Positions 33,989 to 42,869 of a stretch of 64,000 bases of DNA are shown one piece after another. Numbering within the stretch: position 1 is the first letter of the stretch; every line of letters starts with the position of its first letter. The notes under the pieces were generated by a model. That model saw only the letters and a list, made by a program, of their open reading frames with translations. It did not search any database and had not been told where the DNA came from. The stretch is from Dyadobacter luteus. Lineage in GTDB: Bacteria > Bacteroidota > Bacteroidia > Cytophagales > Spirosomataceae. The stretch covers positions 1 to 64,000 of the forward strand of contig NZ_QNUL01000014.1 in assembly GCF_003383615.1 (NCBI RefSeq), read 5' to 3'. A program made the translations under genes and the position numbers.

Positions 33989-34603
33989 ATGCATATTGCA
34001 ATTGTCGGAAACATAGGGGCAGGCAAAACCACCCTGACTCAAATGCTGGGAGCTCATTACAAATGGGATGTAATGTACGAGGCAGTCGAGGGAAATCCGT
34101 ACCTGGCCAGTTTTTATGAAGACATGGAACGCTGGGCTTTTAATCTCCAGATTTACTTTTTGAACAGCCGTTTTGCTCAGGTTCAGCAGATACGCTCCAC
34201 CACCTATGCCACTATTATTCAGGACAGAACCATTTATGAAGACGCTTTCATATTTGCCAGAAATCTGTACGACAGCGGTGTGATGCCCCAACGTGATTAT
34301 GACACTTACCTGCTCCTGTTTAATTCAATCATCAATACCGTGTCGCAGCCCGATTTGCTGATTTATCTGAAAGCAGATATTCCCAAGCTTGTTTCTCAGA
34401 TCAGGAAAAGAGGAAGAGATTTTGAGTCTGACATTTCTGTAGAATATTTGGAAAGTCTCAATAAATATTACGAGGACTTTGCAAAAACCTACGAACATGG
34501 AAGGCTGATAGAGATTGACGTCAATAATATGGATTTTGCCAACAATCCTTCCGACTTTAGTCAAATTACAGAGAAGCTGGATAAAGAGTTGTTTTACATA
34601 TAA
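33989..34603 (+). CDS. Deoxynucleoside kinase
   Basis: This 204-residue kinase phosphorylates deoxynucleosides for salvage. The P-loop GNIGAGKT spans residues 7-14, 'EAVEGNPYLASFYED' carries the catalytic Glu, 'IIQDRTIYEDAFIFA' the DRS-like motif, and 'RKRGRDFESDIS' the lid arginines. The length is normal for the dCK/dGK-like family; base preference cannot be read. Its TAA overlaps the next start codon (TAATG), so the amidohydrolase gene is translationally coupled to it. Confidence 0.93.
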   Translation: MHIAIVGNIGAGKTTLTQMLGAHYKWDVMYEAVEGNPYLASFYEDMERWAFNLQIYFLNSRFAQVQQIRSTTYATIIQDRTIYEDAFIFARNLYDSGVMPQRDYDTYLLLFNSIINTVSQPDLLIYLKADIPKLVSQIRKRGRDFESDISVEYLESLNKYYEDFAKTYEHGRLIEIDVNNMDFANNPSDFSQITEKLDKELFYI

Positions 34604-35952
34604 TGTGCAGAGTGATGAATGAAAGAAGCATAACCAGAAAAGACTTTCTACGCAATTCAGCAGCAGCCACTTTAGGATTAGGTATTGCTCCGCGTTTTGC
34701 GGAAGGGACTTCGAATCTCCTTTTGGAAGATGGCTTAACGACACCGGCTTCAGGTGCGTCAACCATTAAAAATGTGAGGCTGGAAACTGGGTTCGAATAT
34801 GATGGTGATGAGGTGGTTGCCACCAAAACAGAATTATTTACTGTTCAAATAGAGAATGGCAAGTTCAAAGCGATTCTGCCCAACGATCCCAAAAGCAAAG
34901 TAAGTGATGCGAAAGGGCTTCTGATGTTGCCTGCATTTAAGGACATGCACATCCATTTAGACAAGACCTACTACGGCGGTCCGTGGAAGGCGGTTCGCAA
35001 ACGGCAGGGCGGAGTGAAAGGCATGATCGCTTTGGAACAGAAAATGCTGCCGGAACTTCTTAAGACATCAACAGAAAGAGCTGAGAAATTAATAGAACTG
35101 CTACAATCTTGTGGTAGCAGCTTCGCAAGGAGTCATGTTAATATTGAACCGACCTCGAAGCTCGATTCACTTAAAAATCTCCAAAAGGCACTTGAAAATA
35201 AAAAACAAACCTTTGGGGCGGAACTGGTTGCTTTCCCTCAGCATGGACTCTATTATACCGATTCGACAGCACTAATGAAGGACGCTGCCCAGATGGGGAT
35301 TGATTTTATCGGTGGCGTGGATCCGTATACGGTGGACGGGGATATTGCTAAATCCATGAATTTTACGGTAAAACTTGCACTGGATTACAACAAGGGAATC
35401 GATATTCATTTGCATGAATCCGGAGAATCAGGTCTGAAAACGGTTGAATATCTGATAGATCGTGTGAATGAGAATCCGGTTTTGAAAGGAAAAACGTTTC
35501 TTAGCCATTGTTTTGTACTGGGGAAACTGGAAACTAAAAAGCAGGAAGAAGTGGCAGACAAGCTTGCGCAGGCTGGGATAGGTATTGTCTCAACTATTCC
35601 GATTGGTGGACTGATCATGCCTATTCCGACCCTAATGAAATATGGTGTCGATGTGGCTACGGGTAACGATAGCATTATAGACCATTGGAATACCTGGGGA
35701 ACAGGAAGTGTGTTGCAAAAGGCACAACTGATGGCGCAATTATACGGTTTGGGAACAGAGTTTTTATTATCCAGAAGTCTGAAACTGGCGACACATAAAA
35801 CTACCCCACTGAATGATGCTGGTAAGCAACAATGGCCCAAAGCAGGCGATACGGCCAATGCAGTCCTTGTTGACGCGAGCTGTTCAGCAGAAGCTGTATC
35901 CCGGATTTCTCCTGTGAAGTCTCTGATTCATAATGGAACGAAAGTATATTGA
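34603..35952 (+). CDS. Amidohydrolase, cytosine deaminase-like, with Tat-like leader
   Basis: This 449-residue metal-dependent hydrolase has 'DMHIHLDKTYYGG' (metal-binding HxH), 'DIHLHESGE', 'LSHCFVLG' and 'VATGNDSIID', matching the cytosine deaminase-like branch. The N-terminus 'SITRKDFLRNSAAATLGLG' resembles a Tat leader, though with RK in place of RR, so export is plausible but uncertain. The start is either the coupled ATG at 34603 or an ATG at 34615. It may deaminate or hydrolyse a cyclic nitrogen compound. The adjacent kinase suggests nucleobase metabolism, but an exported enzyme would act outside the cytoplasm, which leaves the link open. Confidence 0.85.
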   Translation: MCRVMNERSITRKDFLRNSAAATLGLGIAPRFAEGTSNLLLEDGLTTPASGASTIKNVRLETGFEYDGDEVVATKTELFTVQIENGKFKAILPNDPKSKVSDAKGLLMLPAFKDMHIHLDKTYYGGPWKAVRKRQGGVKGMIALEQKMLPELLKTSTERAEKLIELLQSCGSSFARSHVNIEPTSKLDSLKNLQKALENKKQTFGAELVAFPQHGLYYTDSTALMKDAAQMGIDFIGGVDPYTVDGDIAKSMNFTVKLALDYNKGIDIHLHESGESGLKTVEYLIDRVNENPVLKGKTFLSHCFVLGKLETKKQEEVADKLAQAGIGIVSTIPIGGLIMPIPTLMKYGVDVATGNDSIIDHWNTWGTGSVLQKAQLMAQLYGLGTEFLLSRSLKLATHKTTPLNDAGKQQWPKAGDTANAVLVDASCSAEAVSRISPVKSLIHNGTKVY

Positions 35953-35974
35953 CCAGGAATCAGGCAACTAGAGA

Positions 35975-36646
35975 ATGATCAGAAAAATTGTATTGCTGGC
36001 TTTGTTGACAGGAATCGTAAACTCGCCGGCATTGGTAGCAAAAGAAGACAAGAACATGTTTCAGGATAAAGAAATTATCAGACTTGTGACTGATAACCAC
36101 TTGCAGTTAGTAGAAAAATTGCTGAAAGCAGGAACGGATGTGAATACCAGGGACGGTGAAGGGCGTTCTCTATTGCTGATCGCGACACGAAATGGCGGGG
36201 TAGCTATGGCAAAGTTGTTGGTAAGCTCCGGCGCGGATGTCAATTTGCAGGATGATATCAAAGACAGTCCATTTCTTTACGCCGGAGCTTCAGGGCAGAC
36301 CGAACTTGTACAACTGTTTCTAAAAAATGGTGCGCGCTTTGATGTTTTCAATAGATACAACGGAACTGCGCTCATTCCGGCATGTGAACGCGGCCACGTA
36401 GAAACCGTAAGATTGCTTTCCAATACGAATAAATTCCCGATCAATCATGTGAACCGACTGGGATGGACTGCATTGATGGAAGCCGTCGTACTGGGAAACG
36501 GAAGCAAAAAATATCAGGAGATTATTGCCATTCTGAAAGCTGCTGGTGCCGATTTGACAATCCCTGATAAGGATGGAAAAACAGCGTTGCAGCATGCCAG
36601 GGCTTCAGGATATACGGAGATTGTGAGGATTTTGGAGGGGAGGTAA
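35975..36646 (+). CDS. Secreted ankyrin-repeat protein
   Basis: This 223-residue protein has a signal peptide ('VNSPALVAKED') followed by about five ankyrin repeats: 'LVEKLLKAGTDVNTRDGEGR', then blocks with 'SLLLIATRNGGVAMAKLLVS', 'DSPFLYAGASGQTELVQLFL', 'GTALIPACERGHVETVRLLS', and 'KTALQHARASGYTEIVRIL'. Periplasmic ankyrin proteins often bind a partner enzyme. It starts 22 bp after the amidohydrolase gene and is probably in the same operon, so the amidohydrolase is the obvious candidate partner. Confidence 0.88.
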   Translation: MIRKIVLLALLTGIVNSPALVAKEDKNMFQDKEIIRLVTDNHLQLVEKLLKAGTDVNTRDGEGRSLLLIATRNGGVAMAKLLVSSGADVNLQDDIKDSPFLYAGASGQTELVQLFLKNGARFDVFNRYNGTALIPACERGHVETVRLLSNTNKFPINHVNRLGWTALMEAVVLGNGSKKYQEIIAILKAAGADLTIPDKDGKTALQHARASGYTEIVRILEGR

Positions 36647-36691
36647 AAGTTGGTTTCTGCATATCCTGAAAGAGGCCTACTTTCCGGGCAT

Positions 36692-36731
36692 TATATTTGC
36701 CACATCAATGTAAAATTTAACTATTGATGTG
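36692..36731 (+). promoter_or_regulatory. Putative -7 box and stem-loop before a small gene
   Basis: TATATTTG (36692-36699) matches TAnnTTTG but has no clear -33 box. CACATCAAT (36701-36709) pairs perfectly with ATTGATGTG (36723-36731), ending 2 bp before the ATG at 36734. In the RNA the hairpin would cover the ribosome-binding region; in DNA it could be an operator. Confidence 0.45.
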
Positions 36732-36733
36732 AC

Positions 36734-36988
36734 ATGGGAAAAGATACTAAATTGAAGAACAGCTATAAAAAAATGCTGGAGTGGTATGAATACCGCGCCG
36801 TCGAAAATTCCAGATCATTGGAGAAGTTATTGAAACTGTTGCCTGAATTGGATATTGAGTCACCAGCGGACCCGTCTTACGACAAGGATGTTGACGATCT
36901 GGAATCACTCAAGTTAATTTACGAAACAAGTATCCGGAACTTCGAAAGTCAGGTAGACAAATACAGGAAGTTGATAGATGAAATTTGA
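36734..36988 (+). CDS. Small protein of unknown function
   Basis: I do not recognise this 84-residue protein. It is charged, almost wholly helical in appearance, and has no signal or membrane segment: 'KKMLEWYEYRAVENSRSLEK' and 'SIRNFESQVDKYRKLIDEI' look like two helices joined by 'PADPSYDKDVDD'. It is probably cytoplasmic and could be a coiled-coil hairpin. It is a single gene behind a putative promoter and a 5' hairpin. Confidence 0.6.
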   Translation: MGKDTKLKNSYKKMLEWYEYRAVENSRSLEKLLKLLPELDIESPADPSYDKDVDDLESLKLIYETSIRNFESQVDKYRKLIDEI

Positions 36989-37097
36989 AACACAAATCAA
37001 AAGACGATTCAGTTGTTACAGTTTTCGAATAAAAAATCCCGAATAAAGTCCGGAACGGTCCATACGATGAGTTCTTTTGACTTTGATTAATTGTTCA

Positions 37098-39509
37098 CTA
37101 CTCAATCTTTAAAGATTTTACCGGATCCATTAATGCTGCCTTAATACTCTGAAAACTGATAGTAGCGAACGTGATGACAATGGCAATTATCAGCGCCAGG
37201 ACAAAAATCCACGGACCGATTTCAATGTGGTAGGCAAAGTCGTTCAGCCAGTGTTTCATGGCATACCAGGCGAGTGGCGATGCGATCAGAACGGAAATAA
37301 GAATAAGTTTGACAAAATCTTTCGAAAGTAACATCACAATGCTGCCGATGGATGCTCCCAATACTTTTCTTACACCAATTTCTTTGGTTCGCTGTTGTGA
37401 AACGAAGGCAATGAGTGCAAATAAACCAAGGCAGGATATTAAAATTGTGACAAATGAAAATACCCGTAAAATCTGAGTGATTCTGCTTTCAGCCCTGTAC
37501 ATTTGTTCAAACTCCTGATCAAGGAAATGATATTCAAATGGTCGCAACGGGAAATTTTTCTTCCAGCTTCTTTCAAGGATAGTTACGGCCTGTGATGCAT
37601 CTGCACCAGTGGTTTTTACTAACATCTTTCCAAAATAATCATATTCAGGAATTATCGCGATAGGTGCAATTTTCTCGTGCATAGAGCGAAAATGAAAGTC
37701 TTTCAAAACGCCTTTCACCCTACCTTGTCTTCCGTTCATATTGACCTCTTTGCCAATAGCTTCTGAAGATGTCCAGCCGAGGGCTTTCACAGCAGATTCA
37801 TTGAGCAAAAAAGCAAACCGTCTTAAGTCCTCGCTCTGCTGGGTAGCTTGTGCAATGTCAACGCTATTGAAAGTTTCGCCAAGCAAAAGCTTCATGTCCA
37901 TAGTCTGTACAAAATCCTTTTCAACAGGAATTGCGGTAATATCAATGTAAAAATCCTTCGGTTTATCTTGCGCACTTATTGAGTACCCTCCTTGAATATC
38001 AAGTGGTGAGCTATACGATGCACTTACTGACTTCACCCCGGATTGCCCCATAAGGTCACTTTTGATCGACTCTAGCTTCGCTGGGGGAATGCCCGAGCTC
38101 ATATCCAAAACGATGATTTGTTTTGGATTCAGACCAAGATTTTTATTTTGAATAAAATCAAGCTGTTGGTTCGCAATCAGCGTTGCTATAATAAAGAGCA
38201 TTGAAATTGAAAATTGAAACACAACCAGGATGTTTCTCAAATTTCCCCTGTCTGAGCCTGAAAAAGCATTTCCCTTCAGAACTTTTGCAGGCTGAAAACC
38301 CGATAAAAAAGCCGCTGGATACATACCTGAAACCAACGTGATGACAATGACTAGCAAAACCAAACCCAACGGAAAGGTAAACTCCGGCCAGACCGACAGA
38401 GTTAAGGAACTGCCCGTTAGTACACTTAATTCAGGAAGGCAGAGCAAAGTGATAATTAAAGCGAGAAGAGTTGAAGCAATTGTAACCAAAGAACTTTCAA
38501 AGAGATGTTGCATAAATAGCTGTACTCTTACAGCTCCGATCACTTTACGTACGCCTACTTCGCGGGCACGGATAGCAGCGCGGGCGGTTACCAGATTAAC
38601 AAAATTGATACATGCTATAATAAGGATAAGTACTGCAATCCCCGAAAGGATATACATGTACTTGTAATTACCGGAAGCTTCCATTTGGTTGCTCACAGTT
38701 GAGTACAGGTGGATGTCGGATAGCTTCTCTGCATCCAGTCTTATCTTTGAGCCGGGATCAGAAGGATTGCTCAGGTTCTTTTTTACAAATGCATTTACTT
38801 TCTCCTGAAAGTTTGCCAGGGAAACGGCAGGTCGTAACAAAACATATGTAAAATCGTTGGCAGAATTAAAAACTTCAGTCTTTGATCGTGCCAGCGTACT
38901 GTAACTGCCTGCAACGTTAAATTTGATATGTGAATAGGAAGGAACATCGGCAATCACACCCGTCACCTGCAGGTTGTAGCGGTCATCCATAGAGATCGTT
39001 TTGCCTACAGCCCTCCCATCTTTAAAGTACTTTTTGGCAGTTGTCTGATCAATTACGACTGAATTAGGCTGAGACAAAGCCGATGCAGGATCACCTTCAA
39101 TAAAGGGAAACGAGAATATCTGAAAGAAGGTAGAGTCTGCAAAAATGACCTTGTTTTCATTATAGGTCTGTTCTTCATAACGTACAGCAACAGAGCCATT
39201 TCCACTGAAAGGATAGATACGGGCCGCTTTCTCCACTTCTTCGAACTCACGGGTAAATGTGGGAGCTACCGCTGTGGGCGTCATCGCAATGTGAGAAGCC
39301 TCACCCTCGCCATACTGGTAGAACAGGTTAATTCGTGCGATCCGGTCTTTATTTTGAAAGAAACTGTCGTAACGAAATTCATGAATAATATAGGTAGCAA
39401 GCAACAAAAAGCAACTGGTTCCAAATGCCAGACCGGCAATACTGACAAAAGAGTTCGTTTTGTATTTCCAAAGGCTGCGAAAAGCTATTTTAAGGTAGTT
39501 GTGAAGCAT
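37098..39509 (-). CDS. MacB/FtsX-like ABC transporter permease (orphan)
   Basis: This 803-residue protein has the double arrangement common in Bacteroidetes: an N-terminal helix (about residues 21-41), a MacB-type periplasmic domain, three helices, then a second helix, a second periplasmic domain and three helices near the C-terminus. The FtsX signatures 'ARAAIRAREVGVRKVIGAVR' and 'QQRTKEIGVRKVLGASIGS' are present, one per half. No ATPase gene is adjacent, so it uses an ATPase from elsewhere or works as a non-canonical mechanotransmitter. A sigma-54-like promoter and two tandem palindromes lie directly upstream. Confidence 0.93.
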   Translation of the reverse strand: MLHNYLKIAFRSLWKYKTNSFVSIAGLAFGTSCFLLLATYIIHEFRYDSFFQNKDRIARINLFYQYGEGEASHIAMTPTAVAPTFTREFEEVEKAARIYPFSGNGSVAVRYEEQTYNENKVIFADSTFFQIFSFPFIEGDPASALSQPNSVVIDQTTAKKYFKDGRAVGKTISMDDRYNLQVTGVIADVPSYSHIKFNVAGSYSTLARSKTEVFNSANDFTYVLLRPAVSLANFQEKVNAFVKKNLSNPSDPGSKIRLDAEKLSDIHLYSTVSNQMEASGNYKYMYILSGIAVLILIIACINFVNLVTARAAIRAREVGVRKVIGAVRVQLFMQHLFESSLVTIASTLLALIITLLCLPELSVLTGSSLTLSVWPEFTFPLGLVLLVIVITLVSGMYPAAFLSGFQPAKVLKGNAFSGSDRGNLRNILVVFQFSISMLFIIATLIANQQLDFIQNKNLGLNPKQIIVLDMSSGIPPAKLESIKSDLMGQSGVKSVSASYSSPLDIQGGYSISAQDKPKDFYIDITAIPVEKDFVQTMDMKLLLGETFNSVDIAQATQQSEDLRRFAFLLNESAVKALGWTSSEAIGKEVNMNGRQGRVKGVLKDFHFRSMHEKIAPIAIIPEYDYFGKMLVKTTGADASQAVTILERSWKKNFPLRPFEYHFLDQEFEQMYRAESRITQILRVFSFVTILISCLGLFALIAFVSQQRTKEIGVRKVLGASIGSIVMLLSKDFVKLILISVLIASPLAWYAMKHWLNDFAYHIEIGPWIFVLALIIAIVITFATISFQSIKAALMDPVKSLKIE

Positions 39510-39569
39510 GCAATTGCTGGTTTTAGAGGATCCGGCGGTTATGTTAGAGCCGGAAATATACTTTCATAT

Positions 39570-39584
39570 CCAAATTACATGCCA
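39570..39584 (-). promoter_or_regulatory. Sigma-54-like (-24/-12) promoter of the MacB-like permease gene
   Basis: On the minus strand TGGCATG-TAAT-TTGG compares with the consensus TGGCACG-N4-TTGC. The GG and the GC-equivalent dinucleotides have the right spacing; two positions differ (C to T in the -24 box, C to G in the -12 box). It leaves a leader of about 50 bp to the ATG at 39509. Confidence 0.55.
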
Positions 39585-39616
39585 TCCGGCTGTGGAGCTG
39601 TTATTCAATAACTTAC

Positions 39617-39654
39617 CGAACAGCAGCTGTTCGGTATCGGACACCTGCTGTTCG
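39617..39654 (-). promoter_or_regulatory. Tandem activator-type palindromes upstream of the sigma-54-like promoter
   Basis: Two 17-bp palindromes, CGAACA-N5-TGTTCG (39617-39633) and CGGACA-N5-TGTTCG (39638-39654), are exactly 21 bp apart, that is two helical turns. The first extends to perfect 10-bp arms (39614-39636). They lie about 33-70 bp upstream of the -24 box, where a bacterial enhancer-binding protein would be expected. Confidence 0.6.
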
Positions 39655-39701
39655 TCATTGTACTTGGAACAGTCATTCTATCAGTTCGGGCTATAGACTT
39701 T

Positions 39702-40313
39702 CTATGGTTTGGCATAAGGTAATCTTTCCAGGAATTGAGGTAGAAAGTATGCGTCCAAACCTGCCACGGTCATTGTTTTGGCTTTTGTGTGGTTAATGGT
39801 ACCGTCATCTTCCAGCAAAGTATCCTCAGTTATTATCTGGCTTACCCGTCCGATCACGATCGTGGTTCCGTTTAATTTAACATCCATCAACTCCTCTACT
39901 TCCAACCCGATTTTAACAGTAGATTCACTTACGAACGGTGCTCGAAATTCATCTAAGTATTGCTCTTTAAAACCACAAGCAGCAAACTCCGAAACACCGG
40001 AAGGATAGCTGGCACTCGCTTGGTGAGCTGCTTTGTACCAATCGGGCAATACGTTATTCAAAGTGTAAAATCCGGTAGACTTTATGTTTTTCAGAGTATC
40101 ATTGTGAGCTCTTTCCGGGCGCATAACAATTCCGATAAGCGGAGGATTGGCTCCCAGGTGAAAAGCAGAGCTAACAGGACAGAGATTACTCTCGCCATTT
40201 TCACTGATTGTGCCCAGCAGATTCAAAGACTTAAATCCGACTATGCTATTGATCAGATTAATCCTGAAGAATTTCTCCATTTCAAGGATCTGATGGTAAT
40301 TTACGTGATACAT
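39702..40313 (-). CDS. Flavin reductase family protein (FMN-binding)
   Basis: This 203-residue protein has the flavin reductase-like split-barrel fold. 'NLLGTISENGESNLCPVSSA' is the FMN-binding strand-loop region (the family usually has 'SxxG..N.AP.S'), followed by 'LIGIVMRPERAHNDTLKNI' and 'FYTLNNV'. Such proteins bind FMN and reduce flavin or act as small oxidoreductases. The partner is unknown. It is 62 bp downstream of the BCCT gene's stop codon, in the same orientation. Confidence 0.88.
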   Translation of the reverse strand: MYHVNYHQILEMEKFFRINLINSIVGFKSLNLLGTISENGESNLCPVSSAFHLGANPPLIGIVMRPERAHNDTLKNIKSTGFYTLNNVLPDWYKAAHQASASYPSGVSEFAACGFKEQYLDEFRAPFVSESTVKIGLEVEELMDVKLNGTTIVIGRVSQIITEDTLLEDDGTINHTKAKTMTVAGLDAYFLPQFLERLPYAKP

Positions 40314-40375
40314 ATTGGTTTGCTGTTAGTTGAGAAAATCAGTGTTTCACTTTTCCGGAAGTGCAGTTGACGTTG

Positions 40376-42391
40376 TTATTTTCGTTTGAGGGTAATGTCT
40401 GTAAAGATCTCGTTTTTAACCTCGGAAGATAATTCCAAAAAGCGTTCGTATTGTTTCAAAACATCGGCGATGATTTCGTTTTTTGTAAAATATTCTATGT
40501 TATAGCCTAACCGGTTATCGCCAAAGTAGGTTTTTGGAATGTAAGATTGACTATTCTTCACACCGGGAATATTCCCTTCGTCGACAAGGAAGTCAGAGAC
40601 TGTTTTCGATTTGCTACGGACACCATAGGTGAAATCTTCGATTAACTGATGTTTGATTGTTAGAGAAACCTGTACGGGTTTATCTTCGCTGCTCACAATA
40701 GCAGGTATCTCTCTGTCATTAAATCCCATCGCCAGTTCTTCCAAAGCCGGTTTAACGGTATCCTTTATATAGTGTTCCACATACTCCTGATTTTTCGATG
40801 CAAGTATCTTACCGAGACGTTCTTTCCAAAGTTCCCCTGACCAGTTACGTGTAGCTGGCGAAAATCCTTTGGCGTAATAATAGTTGTCAACGATCAACCC
40901 CTGGATCAGGCTGTAACAAAACATAACCATAATTACTGCAAATGGAAGGGCAGTAATCAGCGTCATCGTCTGAAGAGATTGTAATCCTCCTGCATTCAAT
41001 AGTACCAAAGCCAGCAATGCGAGTAGTATGCCCCAGAATGACAATTGCCATTTAGGTGATTTCTCTGCATTATTGGACGCTATATTGTTAATTACCAAGA
41101 TTCCTGAATCAGCAGACGTAACAAAAAATATGAAAATAATGAAAATGGCAAGTCCGCTGCTTATCCCTGCTATCGGAAAATAATCAAGAAAAGTAAATAA
41201 CAGTTCGTCTGCTTTGGATATCATGCTGCTCAGTTGACCCGCAGCAATGCCCTTATCCAGCCAACTGGCACTGTTTCCAAAAATAGTCATCCACAAGAAA
41301 TTGAACGCAGTGGGGATGAGCAGCACTGCACATACGAACTCACGGATTGTTCTGCCTCTCGAAATGCTGGCAATAAATAATCCAACATACGGTGACCATG
41401 AAATCCACCATGCCCAGTATAGAATTGTCCAGTTGTAAAACCACGGCTGTGTTGATGGTTCGTAAGCATGTGTATTGAAGGTCAGCGTGAAAAACTCATT
41501 CAGGTAATAGCCAATCCCTTCGGAGAATGAACCCAGTAAAAATACGGTGGGTCCCATGATGAGTATGAACAGCATCAATACAACGGCACCAACAATGTTG
41601 AGCTGACTTAGAAACTTTATTCCCTTGTTTACGCCCGATGAAGCTGACAAGATAGAAATAGTCATGATGACGAAGACTATCATAACCTGATAACCATACT
41701 CCTTGCTGTCAAAGAGTCCTATTTTAACAAGACCAGCGTTGAGCTGCACGATACCAAAACCCAATGTAGTAGTAATACCGAAAAATGTGCTGCATAAGGC
41801 AAATGCATCAATTGCATCTCCCGCCGGGCTATTTATTTTGTTCTTAAGCAGTGGATAAAAGCAACTGCGAAGCGAAAGGGGAAGTTTATATCGATAGGTA
41901 AAATAGGCAAGTGAAAGGCCAACCACACCATAAATTGCCCAGGCGTGCACACCCCAGTGAAAGAAGGTAAAAAGCTGGGCATTCTTTGCCCTTTGAGTTT
42001 CACTGAGTTCACTGAAAACGGGATCTGAAAAATGCGATATGGGCTCCGATACACTAAAGTACATCAGTCCTATACCCATTCCTGCTGCAAAAAGCATTGA
42101 TATCCACGAGAAAAAAGAATGTTCCGGAACGGAATCATCGTCACCCAGCACAATGGAGCCATACTTGCTGAAAACAAGCGCTATCAGAAAGAATACAAAT
42201 AGCGTTACCGACCATACATATACCCAGTTCAGATTGACAAAAATCCAATTCTGGACGCTATCGAGGAGCTTGTTAGTCATATCGGGAAGAAAGCTCGATA
42301 GGAAAGTAACCAAAAATATGAAGACCAGACTCGGCAGAACAATGCCTCTTTTGAATGTTGATGATCGGTATAAATTTTTCAGTGTGCTCAT
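40376..42391 (-). CDS. BCCT family betaine/carnitine/choline transporter
   Basis: This 671-residue protein has about 12 membrane helices and the BCCT signature in helix 8, 'YWAWWISWSPYVGLFIASIS', followed by 'RGRTIREFV'. 'FAAGMGIGLMYFSVSEPISH' is the helix-3 glycine stretch; the Gly-Met-Gly-Ile-Gly pattern suggests a proton- or sodium-coupled choline/betaine carrier. A C-terminal cytoplasmic tail of about 150 residues is longer than in minimal members and resembles the osmosensing BetT-type tail. I start at the ATG at 42391. It probably supplies compatible solutes. Confidence 0.93.
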   Translation of the reverse strand: MSTLKNLYRSSTFKRGIVLPSLVFIFLVTFLSSFLPDMTNKLLDSVQNWIFVNLNWVYVWSVTLFVFFLIALVFSKYGSIVLGDDDSVPEHSFFSWISMLFAAGMGIGLMYFSVSEPISHFSDPVFSELSETQRAKNAQLFTFFHWGVHAWAIYGVVGLSLAYFTYRYKLPLSLRSCFYPLLKNKINSPAGDAIDAFALCSTFFGITTTLGFGIVQLNAGLVKIGLFDSKEYGYQVMIVFVIMTISILSASSGVNKGIKFLSQLNIVGAVVLMLFILIMGPTVFLLGSFSEGIGYYLNEFFTLTFNTHAYEPSTQPWFYNWTILYWAWWISWSPYVGLFIASISRGRTIREFVCAVLLIPTAFNFLWMTIFGNSASWLDKGIAAGQLSSMISKADELLFTFLDYFPIAGISSGLAIFIIFIFFVTSADSGILVINNIASNNAEKSPKWQLSFWGILLALLALVLLNAGGLQSLQTMTLITALPFAVIMVMFCYSLIQGLIVDNYYYAKGFSPATRNWSGELWKERLGKILASKNQEYVEHYIKDTVKPALEELAMGFNDREIPAIVSSEDKPVQVSLTIKHQLIEDFTYGVRSKSKTVSDFLVDEGNIPGVKNSQSYIPKTYFGDNRLGYNIEYFTKNEIIADVLKQYERFLELSSEVKNEIFTDITLKRK

Positions 42392-42677
42392 AATTTTGAT
42401 AGTTTTCCAGTCGAAGTAAAGGTAAAGTTTTGTCACAGCACATTTGCAATAACTTAGTGAACGAAACGGCCTGTCAAACCCTTCAGTTGTATTTGATTCC
42501 AGAATCTTGTGGTATTGAAGTCATCGAAAACTATTCTGTACGCCGACAATTCTACCGTACTCTAAAGGATGCTTTTCCAATGATATTTGTACATGCAGTG
42601 AAGGGGAACCTTGTTTTTCCTGTCAGGGTACTGCGGAAGATTCGTGAAGTCTGAGACTTATTTGGAGAATCGTAAAT

Positions 42678-42716
42678 AAAAAAAGCACGTTTAGACGATC
42701 TAAACGCGCTTTTTTT
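42678..42716 (-). terminator. Terminator of tRNA-Leu
   Basis: An 11-bp stem with one wobble, GCACGTTTAGA (42685-42695) and TCTAAACGCGC (42699-42709), has a 3-nt loop. A-runs and T-runs flank it on both sides, so it could work in both directions; on the minus strand it lies just after the tRNA. Confidence 0.85.
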
Positions 42717-42717
42717 G

Positions 42718-42801
42718 TGACCAAAAGGAGATTCGAACTCCCACACCCGTAAGGGCACTACCCCCTCAAAGTAGCGTGTCTACCAATTCCACCACCTGGC
42801 C
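42718..42801 (-). tRNA. tRNA-Leu (anticodon GAG)
   Basis: On the minus strand the 84-nt sequence folds as a class II tRNA. The acceptor is GGCCAGG with TTTGGTC (three G-T pairs), the D-arm contains 'GTGGAATTGGTAGACAC', and the anticodon stem CTACT/GGTAG holds the loop TTGAGGG with anticodon GAG. A long variable arm with GCCCTTACGGGT follows, then the T-arm with TTCGAAT and discriminator A at 42718. CCA is not encoded. Confidence 0.95.
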
Positions 42802-42839
42802 ATAGACATTAAAAGCTGAGCCGTTCCTCAAACTTGATG

Positions 42840-42869
42840 CAAAAGTAAAATAAATTTAAACGCCTGCAA
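42840..42869 (-). promoter_or_regulatory. Promoter of tRNA-Leu
   Basis: On the minus strand TTG (42867-42869), 19 bp, then TACTTTTG (42840-42847) is a full match to the Bacteroidetes vegetative promoter. It is correctly placed about 40 bp upstream of the tRNA 5' end. Confidence 0.6.

Noticed and set aside
42430..42654. A 74-codon plus-strand frame between the BCCT gene and tRNA-Leu
   Set aside because: It overlaps the BCCT upstream region, has no family features or good start context, and ends just before the tRNA terminator.
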